From contig JAEINK010000035.1 of assembly GCA_016342585.1 (NCBI GenBank), positions 1-51,978 of the forward strand: a DNA stretch of 51,978 nt, in the 5' to 3' direction. The notes beneath the pieces were generated by a model. The model did no database searches. It saw only the letters and a program-made list of their open reading frames with translations, and had not been told where the DNA came from. Positions 26,434 through 35,173 of this stretch are shown here, one piece after another. The first letter of the stretch is position 1. Every line of letters starts with the position of its first letter. Position numbers and translations under genes: made by a program. The DNA is from Spirochaetales bacterium. GTDB lineage: Bacteria > Spirochaetota > Spirochaetia > UBA9216.

Positions 26434-28562
26434 TATTTCCTTCTTAATATTCGGATGCCAGTCCAATCTTCCGGAGGGGGAGAGGCGAGTAATTCAACAC
26501 ATGACTTTTTGAAGGATAGCAACGCACGATCCTCAGGTCTGATAGGTGATGCTTTTTGAAAAAATGATAAAGCATTCATCCATTCACCCTTGTAGTATGA
26601 ATTAAAACCTTCGGTAAACAGTTCTGCAAAATCTTCCTCTTCATTTTTTACTTCAGATTTATATCCTATTAGCTCGTATATTGCTTGAGGTACAGTTTTA
26701 CCCTTTACGATAATATTCTCAAGAGGACGATAGAGAAATCGGGAATCAATCTTTTCTACGACCGAATCACCAATAATGATATTTGTTCCATACAATTTGT
26801 TAATACTTTCCAGTCTGCTGCAGCTGTTTACTGAATCTCCTATTGCGGTATAATTCATCCTGTCCATTGAACCCATATTGCCAACAACAGCCTGTCCTGT
26901 ATTTATACCCATCCTGGTGAAAAACGCAGGCACTCCTTTCTCAGTCCACATGATATTCATCTCTGCCAATACATTCTGTATTGCAATACCGGCCTCACAG
27001 GCATGTACGGCATGATTCGGATCATCCATAGGCGCATTCCAGAATGCCATAACAGCGTCTCCAATAAACTTATCGATTGTACCCTCTTTTAATCTGATTT
27101 CTCTCGATAGGACTTCGAAATAATCGGAAAGTCTTTTCATAAGATTTTCCGGAGTGGTATTCTCTGCTATGCTTGTGAATCCCTCAATATCCGAGAAAAG
27201 AAAAGTGAGCTCTTTTGAGACTCCTCCAATGGATACCTCCTGTCCCGACTTTATGAGCTGCTTAACAAGTTTTGATGGAACATACCGGTTGAAAGACCTC
27301 AAACCTCTTTTCATTGATGTCATTTCGGTAGACAATCCATGAATCTCGGTTATCCGGCTGGCTACAGCGATGTCATCAGAAAGATCAAAATTTCCGATTT
27401 TTCCCGCCTCTATAACGAGTTTATTCAATGGAAAACTTATCTTGCGCGAAATAATATATATTATCGGGAAAGCCATAAGTACTATGAGAATCGAAATTAT
27501 TGCAGTATTTTTGGCAGTTCGTTCGACCGGACCGAGGATGAACTTTCTACTAATGGCATGAAAGAGATATTCATTATTACTATATTTCTCGGGAAGACTT
27601 TTGACCTGGACTAAATATTGGTCCCGGCCGGTCTTCAGGATGAATTTCATTTCCGGGAGAAGAGGTTTTTCTTCCAGATATTCAAGAAAACCTCTAATTT
27701 CAGGGATTGTAAAATCTGATAATTTGGGCATGTTTATTCCATTGTCCGGATTGAGAGATGCTGGAAAAGCCGTAAGGTTTAAATCGGAATTAAATATAAA
27801 AATGGTATCCGAAGAGTCGTTAGTTAATTCCTCGAGGAACCATGCCATCTCATCTAAAAGAATATCTGCTCCGAGAACGCCGGAGACTTTTCCATCGATT
27901 TTTCTGGATATGGTCAGTCCCATTTTTTTTACATTAGAAAACATATAAGGATCGGTTTTAACACTTCCATCGGCTTCCTGTGCATTGATATACCAGGGCC
28001 GTTTACGTGGATCATAGCCCGTATAATTCTGCTTTATGGAACCAATAGTCTGATGGGCCTTATTCAAAAATTTCCAGAGTCTTACTGGTTCTGAATTTTC
28101 TTCAGTTGTAAATTGGCGTAATATCCCGTACTGAGCCTCCCTCGGAGCACCCACCGAATCTTGCAGCTGGGATCTGGACCTTCCCTCAAAAGAGAGAATT
28201 TCATAGAAATCACCATCATTGTAACCTATATACAGGATCTGAATCTGTGGGTAGGATTTCATGGTATTAATAAGAAAGTTCTCTGCAGGATGGTTTTGTA
28301 GAGTTGGTTTTTCACCAAGTATAGGCAGGTCGACAGCCTGATCGGTAATGTAGAGGAGAGGCTCATAAAGATTCTCTATTTTCATAAAAACCTGTTGAGA
28401 AGCCTTATCCATTAATTGATCGGCCGTTGTTAAAGCAGATTTTGTGTTTCTAAAATATGTAACACTGATGATTACACTCATTAAGACTAAAAGTGCTACC
28501 GAGAAAACTGTAAAGATAGTAAACTTGATTGAATAAAGTGTTTTTTTATTACTTTTGAGCAT
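26433..28562 (-). CDS. Membrane adenylate/guanylate cyclase with dCache sensor
   Basis: A 709-aa class III nucleotide cyclase. An N-terminal membrane helix is followed by a large extracytoplasmic Cache-type domain (about 40-335, with KRPWYINA and KTDPYMFS, typical of dCache), a second helix (AIISILIVLMAFPIIYIISR), a HAMP-like linker and the cyclase domain. Metal-binding aspartates are in FLFSDIEGFTSI and DKFIGDAVMAFWNAP. The TAIGDSVNSCSRLE stretch carries the nucleotide-site aspartate (D in IGDSVN), which favours ATP. A TPR-like tail ends the protein. TTGCTA-16 bp-TATAAT lies just upstream, with only 6 nt between the -10 box and the ATG and no ribosome site. Confidence 0.9.
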   Translation of the reverse strand: MLKSNKKTLYSIKFTIFTVFSVALLVLMSVIISVTYFRNTKSALTTADQLMDKASQQVFMKIENLYEPLLYITDQAVDLPILGEKPTLQNHPAENFLINTMKSYPQIQILYIGYNDGDFYEILSFEGRSRSQLQDSVGAPREAQYGILRQFTTEENSEPVRLWKFLNKAHQTIGSIKQNYTGYDPRKRPWYINAQEADGSVKTDPYMFSNVKKMGLTISRKIDGKVSGVLGADILLDEMAWFLEELTNDSSDTIFIFNSDLNLTAFPASLNPDNGINMPKLSDFTIPEIRGFLEYLEEKPLLPEMKFILKTGRDQYLVQVKSLPEKYSNNEYLFHAISRKFILGPVERTAKNTAIISILIVLMAFPIIYIISRKISFPLNKLVIEAGKIGNFDLSDDIAVASRITEIHGLSTEMTSMKRGLRSFNRYVPSKLVKQLIKSGQEVSIGGVSKELTFLFSDIEGFTSIAENTTPENLMKRLSDYFEVLSREIRLKEGTIDKFIGDAVMAFWNAPMDDPNHAVHACEAGIAIQNVLAEMNIMWTEKGVPAFFTRMGINTGQAVVGNMGSMDRMNYTAIGDSVNSCSRLESINKLYGTNIIIGDSVVEKIDSRFLYRPLENIIVKGKTVPQAIYELIGYKSEVKNEEEDFAELFTEGFNSYYKGEWMNALSFFQKASPIRPEDRALLSFKKSCVELLASPPPEDWTGIRILRRK

Positions 28563-28568
28563 ATATAA

Positions 28569-28596
28569 ATTATAATCAGTCTTGATGAATTAGCAA
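28569..28596 (-). promoter_or_regulatory. Probable promoter giving a leaderless adenylate cyclase mRNA
   Basis: On the minus strand TTGCTA (28596-28591) and TATAAT (28574-28569) are 16 bp apart. Exactly six bases separate the -10 box from the ATG at 28562, so transcription should begin at or next to the start codon. Confidence 0.55.
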
Positions 28597-28629
28597 GCGA
28601 TTTTTTTATAATTATATTACAGGACCACT

Positions 28630-29373
28630 ATGAAAAAAAGAATAAACCTTTTTTTATTAGGTTTGATCATTGGCGTTGTTCTCCTTCTGATTGGTTTATT
28701 ATTAACATATAAATTCTCATCTATAAGGTCAGGGTTTCTCAGTCCGTTTAAAGCAGCTGCTGATTCAGAAGTTGTGGTGGAACCATCAGATAAACCTGAT
28801 ATCGAAGATATTATCGATGAAAAGTCAGGCTTTTTCATAGAGCTGGCTAAAGCCGCAGAGGCTCGAACCCGGGAGAAGATCACCTATGATGGTTCATATG
28901 TGTCGATTAATTATCCAAACGGAGATGTTGATCCGTCTAAAGGGGTCTGTACCGACGTTATAATAAGAACCTATCGAGTATTTGGAATTGATCTTCAGGA
29001 ATTGATACATCTTGATATGAAGTCAAATTTCTCGAAATATCCGAACATATGGGGAAGTGTCTCTACAGATACAAATATCGATCATCGTAGGGTTCCCAAT
29101 CAGATGACCTATTTCAAGCGCAAGGATGCTTCCCTGCCCCTTTCCGATCTACCTGCTGATTATTCTCCCGGAGATATTGTGGCCTGGGATTTGGGAAGAG
29201 GGCTTATGCATATCGGAATGGTATCCACCAGGATATCAGACCGCACCGGCAATCCTTTGATAGTTCATAATATCGGAGGTGGTCCAAAGCTGGAGGATTG
29301 CCTGTTTAGATTCGAGGTCATCGGCCACTTCAGGTACTATGAAAAGGGAGAAACCGAATTAAACTCTGAATAG
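28630..29373 (+). CDS. DUF1287 protein with N-terminal membrane anchor
   Basis: A 247-aa protein with one N-terminal membrane helix (about residues 8-29), an acidic linker and a DUF1287 domain. The domain shows GVCTDVIIRTYRVFGIDLQ (candidate catalytic Cys), the DHRRVPNQMTYFKR segment, PGDIVAWDLG and HIGMV (candidate His). DUF1287 is thought to belong to the NlpC/P60-like papain fold, so a cell-wall or amide hydrolase acting outside the membrane is plausible but unproven. AGGA precedes the ATG. It is divergent from the adenylate cyclase. Confidence 0.8.
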   Translation: MKKRINLFLLGLIIGVVLLLIGLLLTYKFSSIRSGFLSPFKAAADSEVVVEPSDKPDIEDIIDEKSGFFIELAKAAEARTREKITYDGSYVSINYPNGDVDPSKGVCTDVIIRTYRVFGIDLQELIHLDMKSNFSKYPNIWGSVSTDTNIDHRRVPNQMTYFKRKDASLPLSDLPADYSPGDIVAWDLGRGLMHIGMVSTRISDRTGNPLIVHNIGGGPKLEDCLFRFEVIGHFRYYEKGETELNSE

Positions 29374-29410
29374 CTATATTTAATGTATAAAAAAGATGAA
29401 GATTCCTATC

Positions 29411-29440
29411 TTGACAAAATAAGTTAAGTTGACTTAATAT
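29411..29440 (+). promoter_or_regulatory. Promoter with embedded palindrome; leaderless TetR gene
   Basis: TTGACA (29411-29416) and TAATAT (29435-29440) are 18 bp apart. The palindrome TTAAGT-TG-ACTTAA (29424-29437) fills the spacer and runs into the -10 box, an ideal site for repression by the TetR protein encoded next. The ATG at 29447 follows the -10 box by six bases and has no ribosome site. Confidence 0.6.
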
Positions 29441-29446
29441 TTAATC

Positions 29447-30082
29447 ATGACTAAAGAAATAGGTTTGAGAGATAAGAAGAAAGGCCTTCTGAGACTGGAG
29501 ATCCTCGAGACTGTAACTGAACTGATGAAGGAAAATCATTTCGAAGATATCAAAGTTAAAGAAATCTGCAGCATGGTTAATATTTCGGAAGTAACCTTTT
29601 TTAAGTATTTCAAGAAAAAGGAAGATCTCCTTCTTTTTTATATGCTAGTCTGGAATTACAGGCGTGAAATGAGTATAGCAAGGCTGGTCAGGGAACAGGG
29701 TAAAATTGGAATATATAGTATCTTCCATGATACTGCTTCGACGGAGCTTGCTCTGGAGATTTTATTGGCCTTTATCACTTATGTTTCCAAACTCACCGAG
29801 AGGCCTGCCGGACTTGTTCTTGAAGATTATGAAAAGCTCCTGCTTTTCGATATGGGTGAGATTATCACACCACTCTCATTGGACGATCAGATTGTCATGC
29901 ACCTGCAGGAGGCTGTTGATTCGGGGGAACTGCCGAAGGAAATAGATATTCATAAAACCAACAACTTAATAAGCAGTATTTATTACGGTACACCTCTGGT
30001 AGCTCATATGACAGGTATTTCTCTGGAAAAGCTTTATATTGAGAATTTAGACAACATTTTTAATTTGAAGGCAGGAGCATGA
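29447..30082 (+). CDS. TetR/AcrR-family transcriptional regulator
   Basis: A 211-aa regulator with an N-terminal TetR helix-turn-helix (VKEICSMVNISEVTFFKYF, about residues 41-59) and a helical effector domain of unknown ligand. The palindrome inside its own promoter suggests autorepression. The alpha/beta hydrolase gene begins 1 bp after its stop, so the two form an operon and the hydrolase is the likely regulated target. Confidence 0.88.
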   Translation: MTKEIGLRDKKKGLLRLEILETVTELMKENHFEDIKVKEICSMVNISEVTFFKYFKKKEDLLLFYMLVWNYRREMSIARLVREQGKIGIYSIFHDTASTELALEILLAFITYVSKLTERPAGLVLEDYEKLLLFDMGEIITPLSLDDQIVMHLQEAVDSGELPKEIDIHKTNNLISSIYYGTPLVAHMTGISLEKLYIENLDNIFNLKAGA

Positions 30083-30083
30083 A

Positions 30084-31022
30084 ATGATGATGGATGAATA
30101 CTTTTCAATAATCATAAATGATTCCACCCAATGGCTGGCCATAAGAGGTGATAAGAATAAACCTGTGCTTCTCATACTTCATGGAGGCCCGGGGACTCCC
30201 AGTATGAATCTTTTCCGTAAGTGGAATAAACCCCTGGAAAAAGATTTTCTTGTTGTTACCTGGGATCAGAGAGGGACTGGCCGATCCAATTCAAAGGATT
30301 TGGACCGGGACAGCTTGACTATAAATCAGCTTGTGGAAGATACCTGCTCTCTCACCATATATCTTAAAGATCAATATAAAAAGGATAAAATATATCTGAT
30401 GGGGCATTCTTTCGGTACAACACTGGCTTTGAAGACAATTATTCGATACCCGGATGATTATGCTGCCTATTTCGGTATATCACAATTTGTTAATGCATCG
30501 AAAAATGAATCAAGCTGTTACGATTGGCTCCTGCATGAGGCAGAAGCAAGAAATGATAAAAAAGGATTGAAGATGCTTTTATCTGTTGGCAGGCCTGTGG
30601 ATGGATTTTATAAATCCGGCTTAAAAGGTACTGTTAAGGTAAAGCAGCTAGTCGGCAAATACAAGGGAGATTCATTGGGCAAAAGTTCTACCTTTGCAGT
30701 TCTCCTTAACCTGCTGATTTGTAAGGAATACCGGGGGAAGAATCTTGGTCGGGCACTAACGGGGATCAATCTATCCTTGAGTACTATTGGTTATGATCTA
30801 AAGGGGATCGATTTTCCGATGGAGATAAAAAAATTCAGTATGCCTCTCTTTTTTTTCTCAGGTCGTCATGACAGGCTAACTCCTCAGCACCTCCTCTGGG
30901 AGTATTATGAGAAGATTACAGCCCCTGAAAAGAGGCTCTTTATATTTGAAGAATCTGCACATAGCCCTCTATGGGAAGAGAGTGATAAATTCCATCAGAT
31001 TATTCATGAACTAATGGTTTGA
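30084..31022 (+). CDS. Alpha/beta hydrolase (proline iminopeptidase-like)
   Basis: A 312-aa alpha/beta hydrolase. The oxyanion region is LILHGGPGTPSM, the nucleophile elbow GHSFGTT, and late catalytic residues are likely the Asp in SGRHDRLTP and the His in EESAHSPLWEES. HGGPG and the helical cap are typical of the prolyl aminopeptidase (peptidase S33) group, but the group is broad and the substrate cannot be read from sequence. GGAG lies before the first of three consecutive ATGs. It is in an operon with the TetR regulator. Confidence 0.85.
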   Translation: MMMDEYFSIIINDSTQWLAIRGDKNKPVLLILHGGPGTPSMNLFRKWNKPLEKDFLVVTWDQRGTGRSNSKDLDRDSLTINQLVEDTCSLTIYLKDQYKKDKIYLMGHSFGTTLALKTIIRYPDDYAAYFGISQFVNASKNESSCYDWLLHEAEARNDKKGLKMLLSVGRPVDGFYKSGLKGTVKVKQLVGKYKGDSLGKSSTFAVLLNLLICKEYRGKNLGRALTGINLSLSTIGYDLKGIDFPMEIKKFSMPLFFFSGRHDRLTPQHLLWEYYEKITAPEKRLFIFEESAHSPLWEESDKFHQIIHELMV

Positions 31023-31085
31023 AATATTCATCTTTACCCCTATACTGAGTAGTCGGACTTATAATTGGTATCAGGAGTATTTTTA

Positions 31086-32864
31086 TTGAGATTCTTTAAT
31101 TACAAATTAAACAGAGAAATTCTATTTGCGTTCTTTTTGATTATTGCTATCCCTGGAATCTGTTCGTTTTGGGTAAATTACTACACTTTAAATAATACAA
31201 TGCGACTCAGTACGGAGGACCGCCTTCGGGAAGGTGTTTCGTTGTATTTTAATGAATTTAAAATGATCGAGGATAAGTGCCTTACTATCGTTTCCTCCTA
31301 TTCCAAAAAGGAGTTCATTGTTGAACGTTTGATCAATGATGATACAGTCGGGTTTGAAGAGGAGCTCATTGATTTTTATGAAATGAACCTTGTCGATATT
31401 ATAGAAATTGAAGATTTTTCCGGAAAGGTTATTTTTCGGGGACATAATCCGGAATTAGCAGGTGATATAAAAAGTGATCAATGGGTGATTCAGGAAGGTC
31501 TTGAAGGAAAATCAAATGTTTCTTTTGAATACGGCCAGTCAGGGTTTGCCATACGGGCGGTAGCACCCATAAATCATGAAGGCGAGATTATAGGCCTATT
31601 TATGACGGGAGAATTATTCTCTGAAGAGTTTGTTGAAAAATTAAAGACTTTGACTCTCCTTGATAATGGAATTTATCGAGAGGATAAAAAAATTGTCGCC
31701 ACTTTCGATGGACTGGATATTCTGGCTAATGATTCGATCTCCATGCTTAAGAAGGGAGAATCTGTATTCTTAAAAAATGAAAAGATAAATTCTAAACTTT
31801 ATACAATAATTCTTGAACCTATTTTCTTGCGGGACCAATATTGGGGGGCAGTATGCCTGGGGATTTCAAATACTGATAGTCAAAGGCTTTATAATTATTC
31901 AAATAAACAGATTACTTATATCGTTCTCATTGGATTTTTTATCGCGCTTTTGATTTATTTTTTCCTGGCACGGAATATTAATAATTCCCTTGTTAAAATC
32001 ATAACTGGAATATCAAATTACAGTTTTGATCACAGCAATGAAGAGATCCATCTTGATAGAAGAGATGAGTTTGGAATCATTGCTGATAACTTCAATACCT
32101 TAATCCAAAGAGTTGATTTATATAATGAAAGGATTAATCGGCTCCAAAAAGACTTACTTAAATCGACAAGGCTGGCCACCGCTGGTCAGGTTGCTGCTAG
32201 TTTAGCTCATGAGATTCGAAACCCATTGAGTTCGATTAAAATGATGACACAAATAATAAAGTCCCGTAATTTGACTGATCCATCCTCAACTGAAGAAATA
32301 GATATTATTTTGGAAGAGATTGATCGCATTAATTCCAAGGTAAAAGAACTACTTGAACTTGCACGACCGAGCAGGATGCATTTTATTAAACAGGATATTC
32401 GCACTGTCATCGAGAGCGTTCTAAGGTTATGTGGGGCGATAATAGAGGGAAATGAAATTGAAGTAACAACCGATTTTGATCAAAATTTACCAGATATCAA
32501 AATAGACAGTGAAAAGCTTAGAATTGCTTTTATGAATATTATTGTGAATGTTGTACAGGCGATGACCGATGGCGGAAATTTAATATTAAAATGTAAATAT
32601 GAAAAGCAAGAGCTATATATTCAGATCTGTAATACAGGAGATATCAAAGAACTTCCTTTGGATGAAGATCTTTTCAAACCCTTTTTTACAACAAAAAAAG
32701 AGGGTACCGGTTTAGGATTGGCTATTTCCAAACTCATTATAGAACGTCATAAGGGAACTATCAATATATCAAAAGAGGGGCGGTTGATATGTTTTAATAT
32801 TGTACTCCCTGCTAAGTTGGATAAAGAGGAGGCTGTATTTTATGGCTGGGATTCTGATAATTGA
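31086..32864 (+). CDS. NtrB-type sensor histidine kinase with extracytoplasmic sensor
   Basis: A 592-aa kinase. An N-terminal membrane helix is followed by a ~240-residue periplasmic sensor (Cache-like), a second helix (TYIVLIGFFIALLIYFFLA), a HAMP-like linker and a HisKA domain with H-box SLAHEIRNPLSS (His375). The ATPase domain carries the N-box NIIVNVVQAM and G-box TGLGLAISKLIIERHKG. I chose the TTG at 31086 because AGGAG lies 8 nt upstream; a TTG at 31065 is the longer option. It overlaps the sigma-54 regulator gene by 23 bp, so the two are a cognate pair. Confidence 0.88.
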   Translation: MRFFNYKLNREILFAFFLIIAIPGICSFWVNYYTLNNTMRLSTEDRLREGVSLYFNEFKMIEDKCLTIVSSYSKKEFIVERLINDDTVGFEEELIDFYEMNLVDIIEIEDFSGKVIFRGHNPELAGDIKSDQWVIQEGLEGKSNVSFEYGQSGFAIRAVAPINHEGEIIGLFMTGELFSEEFVEKLKTLTLLDNGIYREDKKIVATFDGLDILANDSISMLKKGESVFLKNEKINSKLYTIILEPIFLRDQYWGAVCLGISNTDSQRLYNYSNKQITYIVLIGFFIALLIYFFLARNINNSLVKIITGISNYSFDHSNEEIHLDRRDEFGIIADNFNTLIQRVDLYNERINRLQKDLLKSTRLATAGQVAASLAHEIRNPLSSIKMMTQIIKSRNLTDPSSTEEIDIILEEIDRINSKVKELLELARPSRMHFIKQDIRTVIESVLRLCGAIIEGNEIEVTTDFDQNLPDIKIDSEKLRIAFMNIIVNVVQAMTDGGNLILKCKYEKQELYIQICNTGDIKELPLDEDLFKPFFTTKKEGTGLGLAISKLIIERHKGTINISKEGRLICFNIVLPAKLDKEEAVFYGWDSDN

Positions 32865-34233
32865 TGATGAGATTAATATAATAAAGAGTTTTATGGCTCT
32901 TTTGTCAGCCGACCATGAGGTGTATAGTGCTGCTAACTCCCGTAAGGCTATGGAGCATCTTCATGAAAATAGAATTGATTTTGTATTTCTTGATTACAGT
33001 CTGGCCGGAGAGAATGGGCTGGATGTCCTTAAAGAGATAAAAAAGGTTCAGCCCGATTTGTATGTCGTAATGATTTCCGGTCATGGAGATTTTGAAGTCA
33101 TAATACAGGCCATGGCTATAGGGGCCTACGATTATCTGGAAAAACCTCTGGATATAGATAAAATACAGATGCTTCTGAAACGGGCAATGAAATCGAAAAA
33201 ACTGAGTAATGTTGTAAGTTTCATCACCGAGGAACAAAAAAACACTTACAGCTTAAATCGAATCATTGGAAAATCCGAGTCTATACAGGATATTTTTAAA
33301 CAGATTGGCCTCCTTCTAAATCAGGATGTAACGGTACTTATCACAGGGGAAAATGGAACTGGAAAGGAGTTGGTCGCCAGAACCCTTCACTACAGCAGTT
33401 CCCGTAAAGAAGAACCTTTTGTGGCGGTTAACTGCTCGGGTTTAACGGAATCACTTTTAGATAACGAATTATTCGGGCATGAGAAACAGGCCTTTACTGG
33501 TGCCGATTCAAGGGTGAAAGGAAAGTTTGAGACGGCGGGTGAAGGAACAATCTTCCTTGACGAGATTGGGGAGATGCCCCTTTCATTTCAGGTTAAGTTT
33601 TTGCGTGTGCTCCAGGAGCGCGAATTTCATAGGCTCGGGGGAAGCAGGAGCATAAAATTAAAGGCAAGGATAATTACCGCTACCAATGTTGATTTAGAGA
33701 AAGAGGTTGAAACAGGGGGCTTCCGACGGGATCTTTTTTATAGGGTCAATGTAACACGGATAAAGCTTCCCTCTCTTCGTGAACGAAAAGAGGATATTCC
33801 TTTACTGCTGGATCACTTTGTTAAAGAGGCAAATATCAAGATTAACAGGAAAATTGCGGGTGCAAGTGAAGCTGTTATCGGAAAACTGGAAGAGTATGAC
33901 TGGCCCGGGAATATCAGGGAGCTGGAGAATACGATTACAAATATGTGCATAAATACACATGGTTCGATAATACGTTCTTCGTCGATTCCTGATTATATAA
34001 TGACTAAAAAGAGAGATATTGAAGGGACAGCTCTCCTTGATACTTTTGTCTCTCATTATCTGGAGGAAAACGAAGGTCAGGAAAATCTACTGCCTGGTAT
34101 TTTTTCTGATGTGGAGCAAAAAATGATTGATCTACTGATAGAAAAATTTGGAAACAATAAAACACGCATTGCATCGGTTCTTGGGATCAGTCGTGTCACC
34201 CTTGCGAAAAAAATGAATAAATCTGATTTGTAA
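32842..34233 (+). CDS. Sigma-54-dependent response regulator (NtrC family) with variant GAFTGA loop
   Basis: A 463-aa regulator: receiver domain with phosphoacceptor Asp51 (VFLDYSLAGENG), AAA+ domain with Walker A GENGTGKE (169-176), Walker B GTIFLDEIGEM and arginine finger region FRRDLFYRVN, and a Fis-type helix-turn-helix (NNKTRIASVLGISRVTLAKKM). The sigma-54 contact loop reads QAFTGA (216-221) where the family has GAFTGA. The ATG at 32842 has AGGAGG upstream and is preferred over a longer frame from 32800. A sigma-54 promoter lies right after this gene, so the phosphate-transporter operon is its probable target. Confidence 0.92.
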   Translation: MAGILIIDDEINIIKSFMALLSADHEVYSAANSRKAMEHLHENRIDFVFLDYSLAGENGLDVLKEIKKVQPDLYVVMISGHGDFEVIIQAMAIGAYDYLEKPLDIDKIQMLLKRAMKSKKLSNVVSFITEEQKNTYSLNRIIGKSESIQDIFKQIGLLLNQDVTVLITGENGTGKELVARTLHYSSSRKEEPFVAVNCSGLTESLLDNELFGHEKQAFTGADSRVKGKFETAGEGTIFLDEIGEMPLSFQVKFLRVLQEREFHRLGGSRSIKLKARIITATNVDLEKEVETGGFRRDLFYRVNVTRIKLPSLRERKEDIPLLLDHFVKEANIKINRKIAGASEAVIGKLEEYDWPGNIRELENTITNMCINTHGSIIRSSSIPDYIMTKKRDIEGTALLDTFVSHYLEENEGQENLLPGIFSDVEQKMIDLLIEKFGNNKTRIASVLGISRVTLAKKMNKSDL

Positions 34234-34298
34234 AAATATTTTACACTCTTGTTAAAATGCTGATCAATAATCGCTCTCAAAGATATCAATTAGTTGTT

Positions 34299-34311
34299 TA
34301 TTACGGTAATA
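34299..34311. promoter_or_regulatory. Palindrome TATTAC-G-GTAATA, possible enhancer site
   Basis: A perfect 6-bp-arm palindrome lies about 60 bp upstream of the sigma-54 promoter. It is short for an enhancer-binding site, but it is the best dyad in this 176-bp gap. Confidence 0.3.
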
Positions 34312-34370
34312 GGTTTTTGTAACTCCTTATTTTATCGGAAGTTAGAGATTTAACCACAGCTTCTTCAAGT

Positions 34371-34385
34371 TGGTATGGAAATTGC
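34371..34385 (+). promoter_or_regulatory. Sigma-54 promoter (-24/-12)
   Basis: TGGTAT-N5-TTGC matches the -24/-12 consensus TGGYAY-N5-TTGC, with GG and GC in the required spacing. Transcription would start near 34396. TGGAGG at 34397-34402 gives the ribosome site for the ATG at 34410, so the leader is very short. Confidence 0.72.
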
Positions 34386-34409
34386 ATTGTTTTATCTGGA
34401 GGCCCTTAA

Positions 34410-35138
34410 ATGGATAACAGGCTAAAACCAGACTGTAAAAAATATAAGCAAAATATTTTTGGTAACAAAAAGTTTCTTAAAAAAAAGGTGAACCGTAATA
34501 TCTTTTCTGGTTTGAATACTTACAATACCTATATGAATAAAAAATCTGATAGTAATTTTTTGAATTTTGATGAATCCAACGGATCTCTTGTTTCAGTATT
34601 GAAACGTCTATCTACTTATATTCATGATATTTCCAGGATTGTTCCTGGTGGTAGTTATCACGATATAAACCTGGAGGCAAGGATGAATATTAAGAAATAT
34701 GAATCTCTCACTGTCCTGTCTCATGATTCCCAATATGATTTTAAACCAATAAATAAAAATATTATTGCGATCTTTCAGGTTGTAACCACTATTTATAAGA
34801 TATTTATCCAAATACAAGATCAATTAAATAAAAATCTATCAGGTTTTTACTCTATAATTACCAAAGAACGATTGTGCATTGAACAATTGTACTTATTTTT
34901 CAATGTTCTTTTTAATGATTACAAGGTAAACTTAGAACTACTTTCATCCTGGAAGAGAAGTTGTTATGATTATGAAACTCTTCTTTCAGATTGTATTGAT
35001 TCTCAGGAGCTGCTGTTAAATGGAGGCCTCTCTGTAGAAATTCTGGATTTACTTCAGGATGTAAATGAAAAAAACAGTTTATTAAAAACTTATCTTGGTC
35101 CATTTTTCTCGGCTGCTGCTGAATTAGATGAACAATAA
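34410..35138 (+). CDS. Hypothetical helical protein in the sigma-54 operon
   Basis: I do not recognise this 242-aa protein. The N-terminus is strongly basic and asparagine-rich (residues 1-50), and the rest appears helical with coiled-coil character, without membrane helix or signal peptide. The gene is AT-rich compared with its neighbours. It has a good ribosome site and a sigma-54 promoter directly upstream, and the Na/Pi cotransporter follows 35 bp later. A PhoU-like regulatory helper of the transporter is a guess from context only. Confidence 0.65.
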   Translation: MDNRLKPDCKKYKQNIFGNKKFLKKKVNRNIFSGLNTYNTYMNKKSDSNFLNFDESNGSLVSVLKRLSTYIHDISRIVPGGSYHDINLEARMNIKKYESLTVLSHDSQYDFKPINKNIIAIFQVVTTIYKIFIQIQDQLNKNLSGFYSIITKERLCIEQLYLFFNVLFNDYKVNLELLSSWKRSCYDYETLLSDCIDSQELLLNGGLSVEILDLLQDVNEKNSLLKTYLGPFFSAAAELDEQ

Positions 35139-35173
35139 ACTATCAAAAATATAATCAACTTAGGATGCGTACT

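Noticed and set aside
34234..34285. Terminator after the NtrC-type gene
   Set aside because: Only a short imperfect AT-rich dyad is visible, without a GC stem or clean T-tract.
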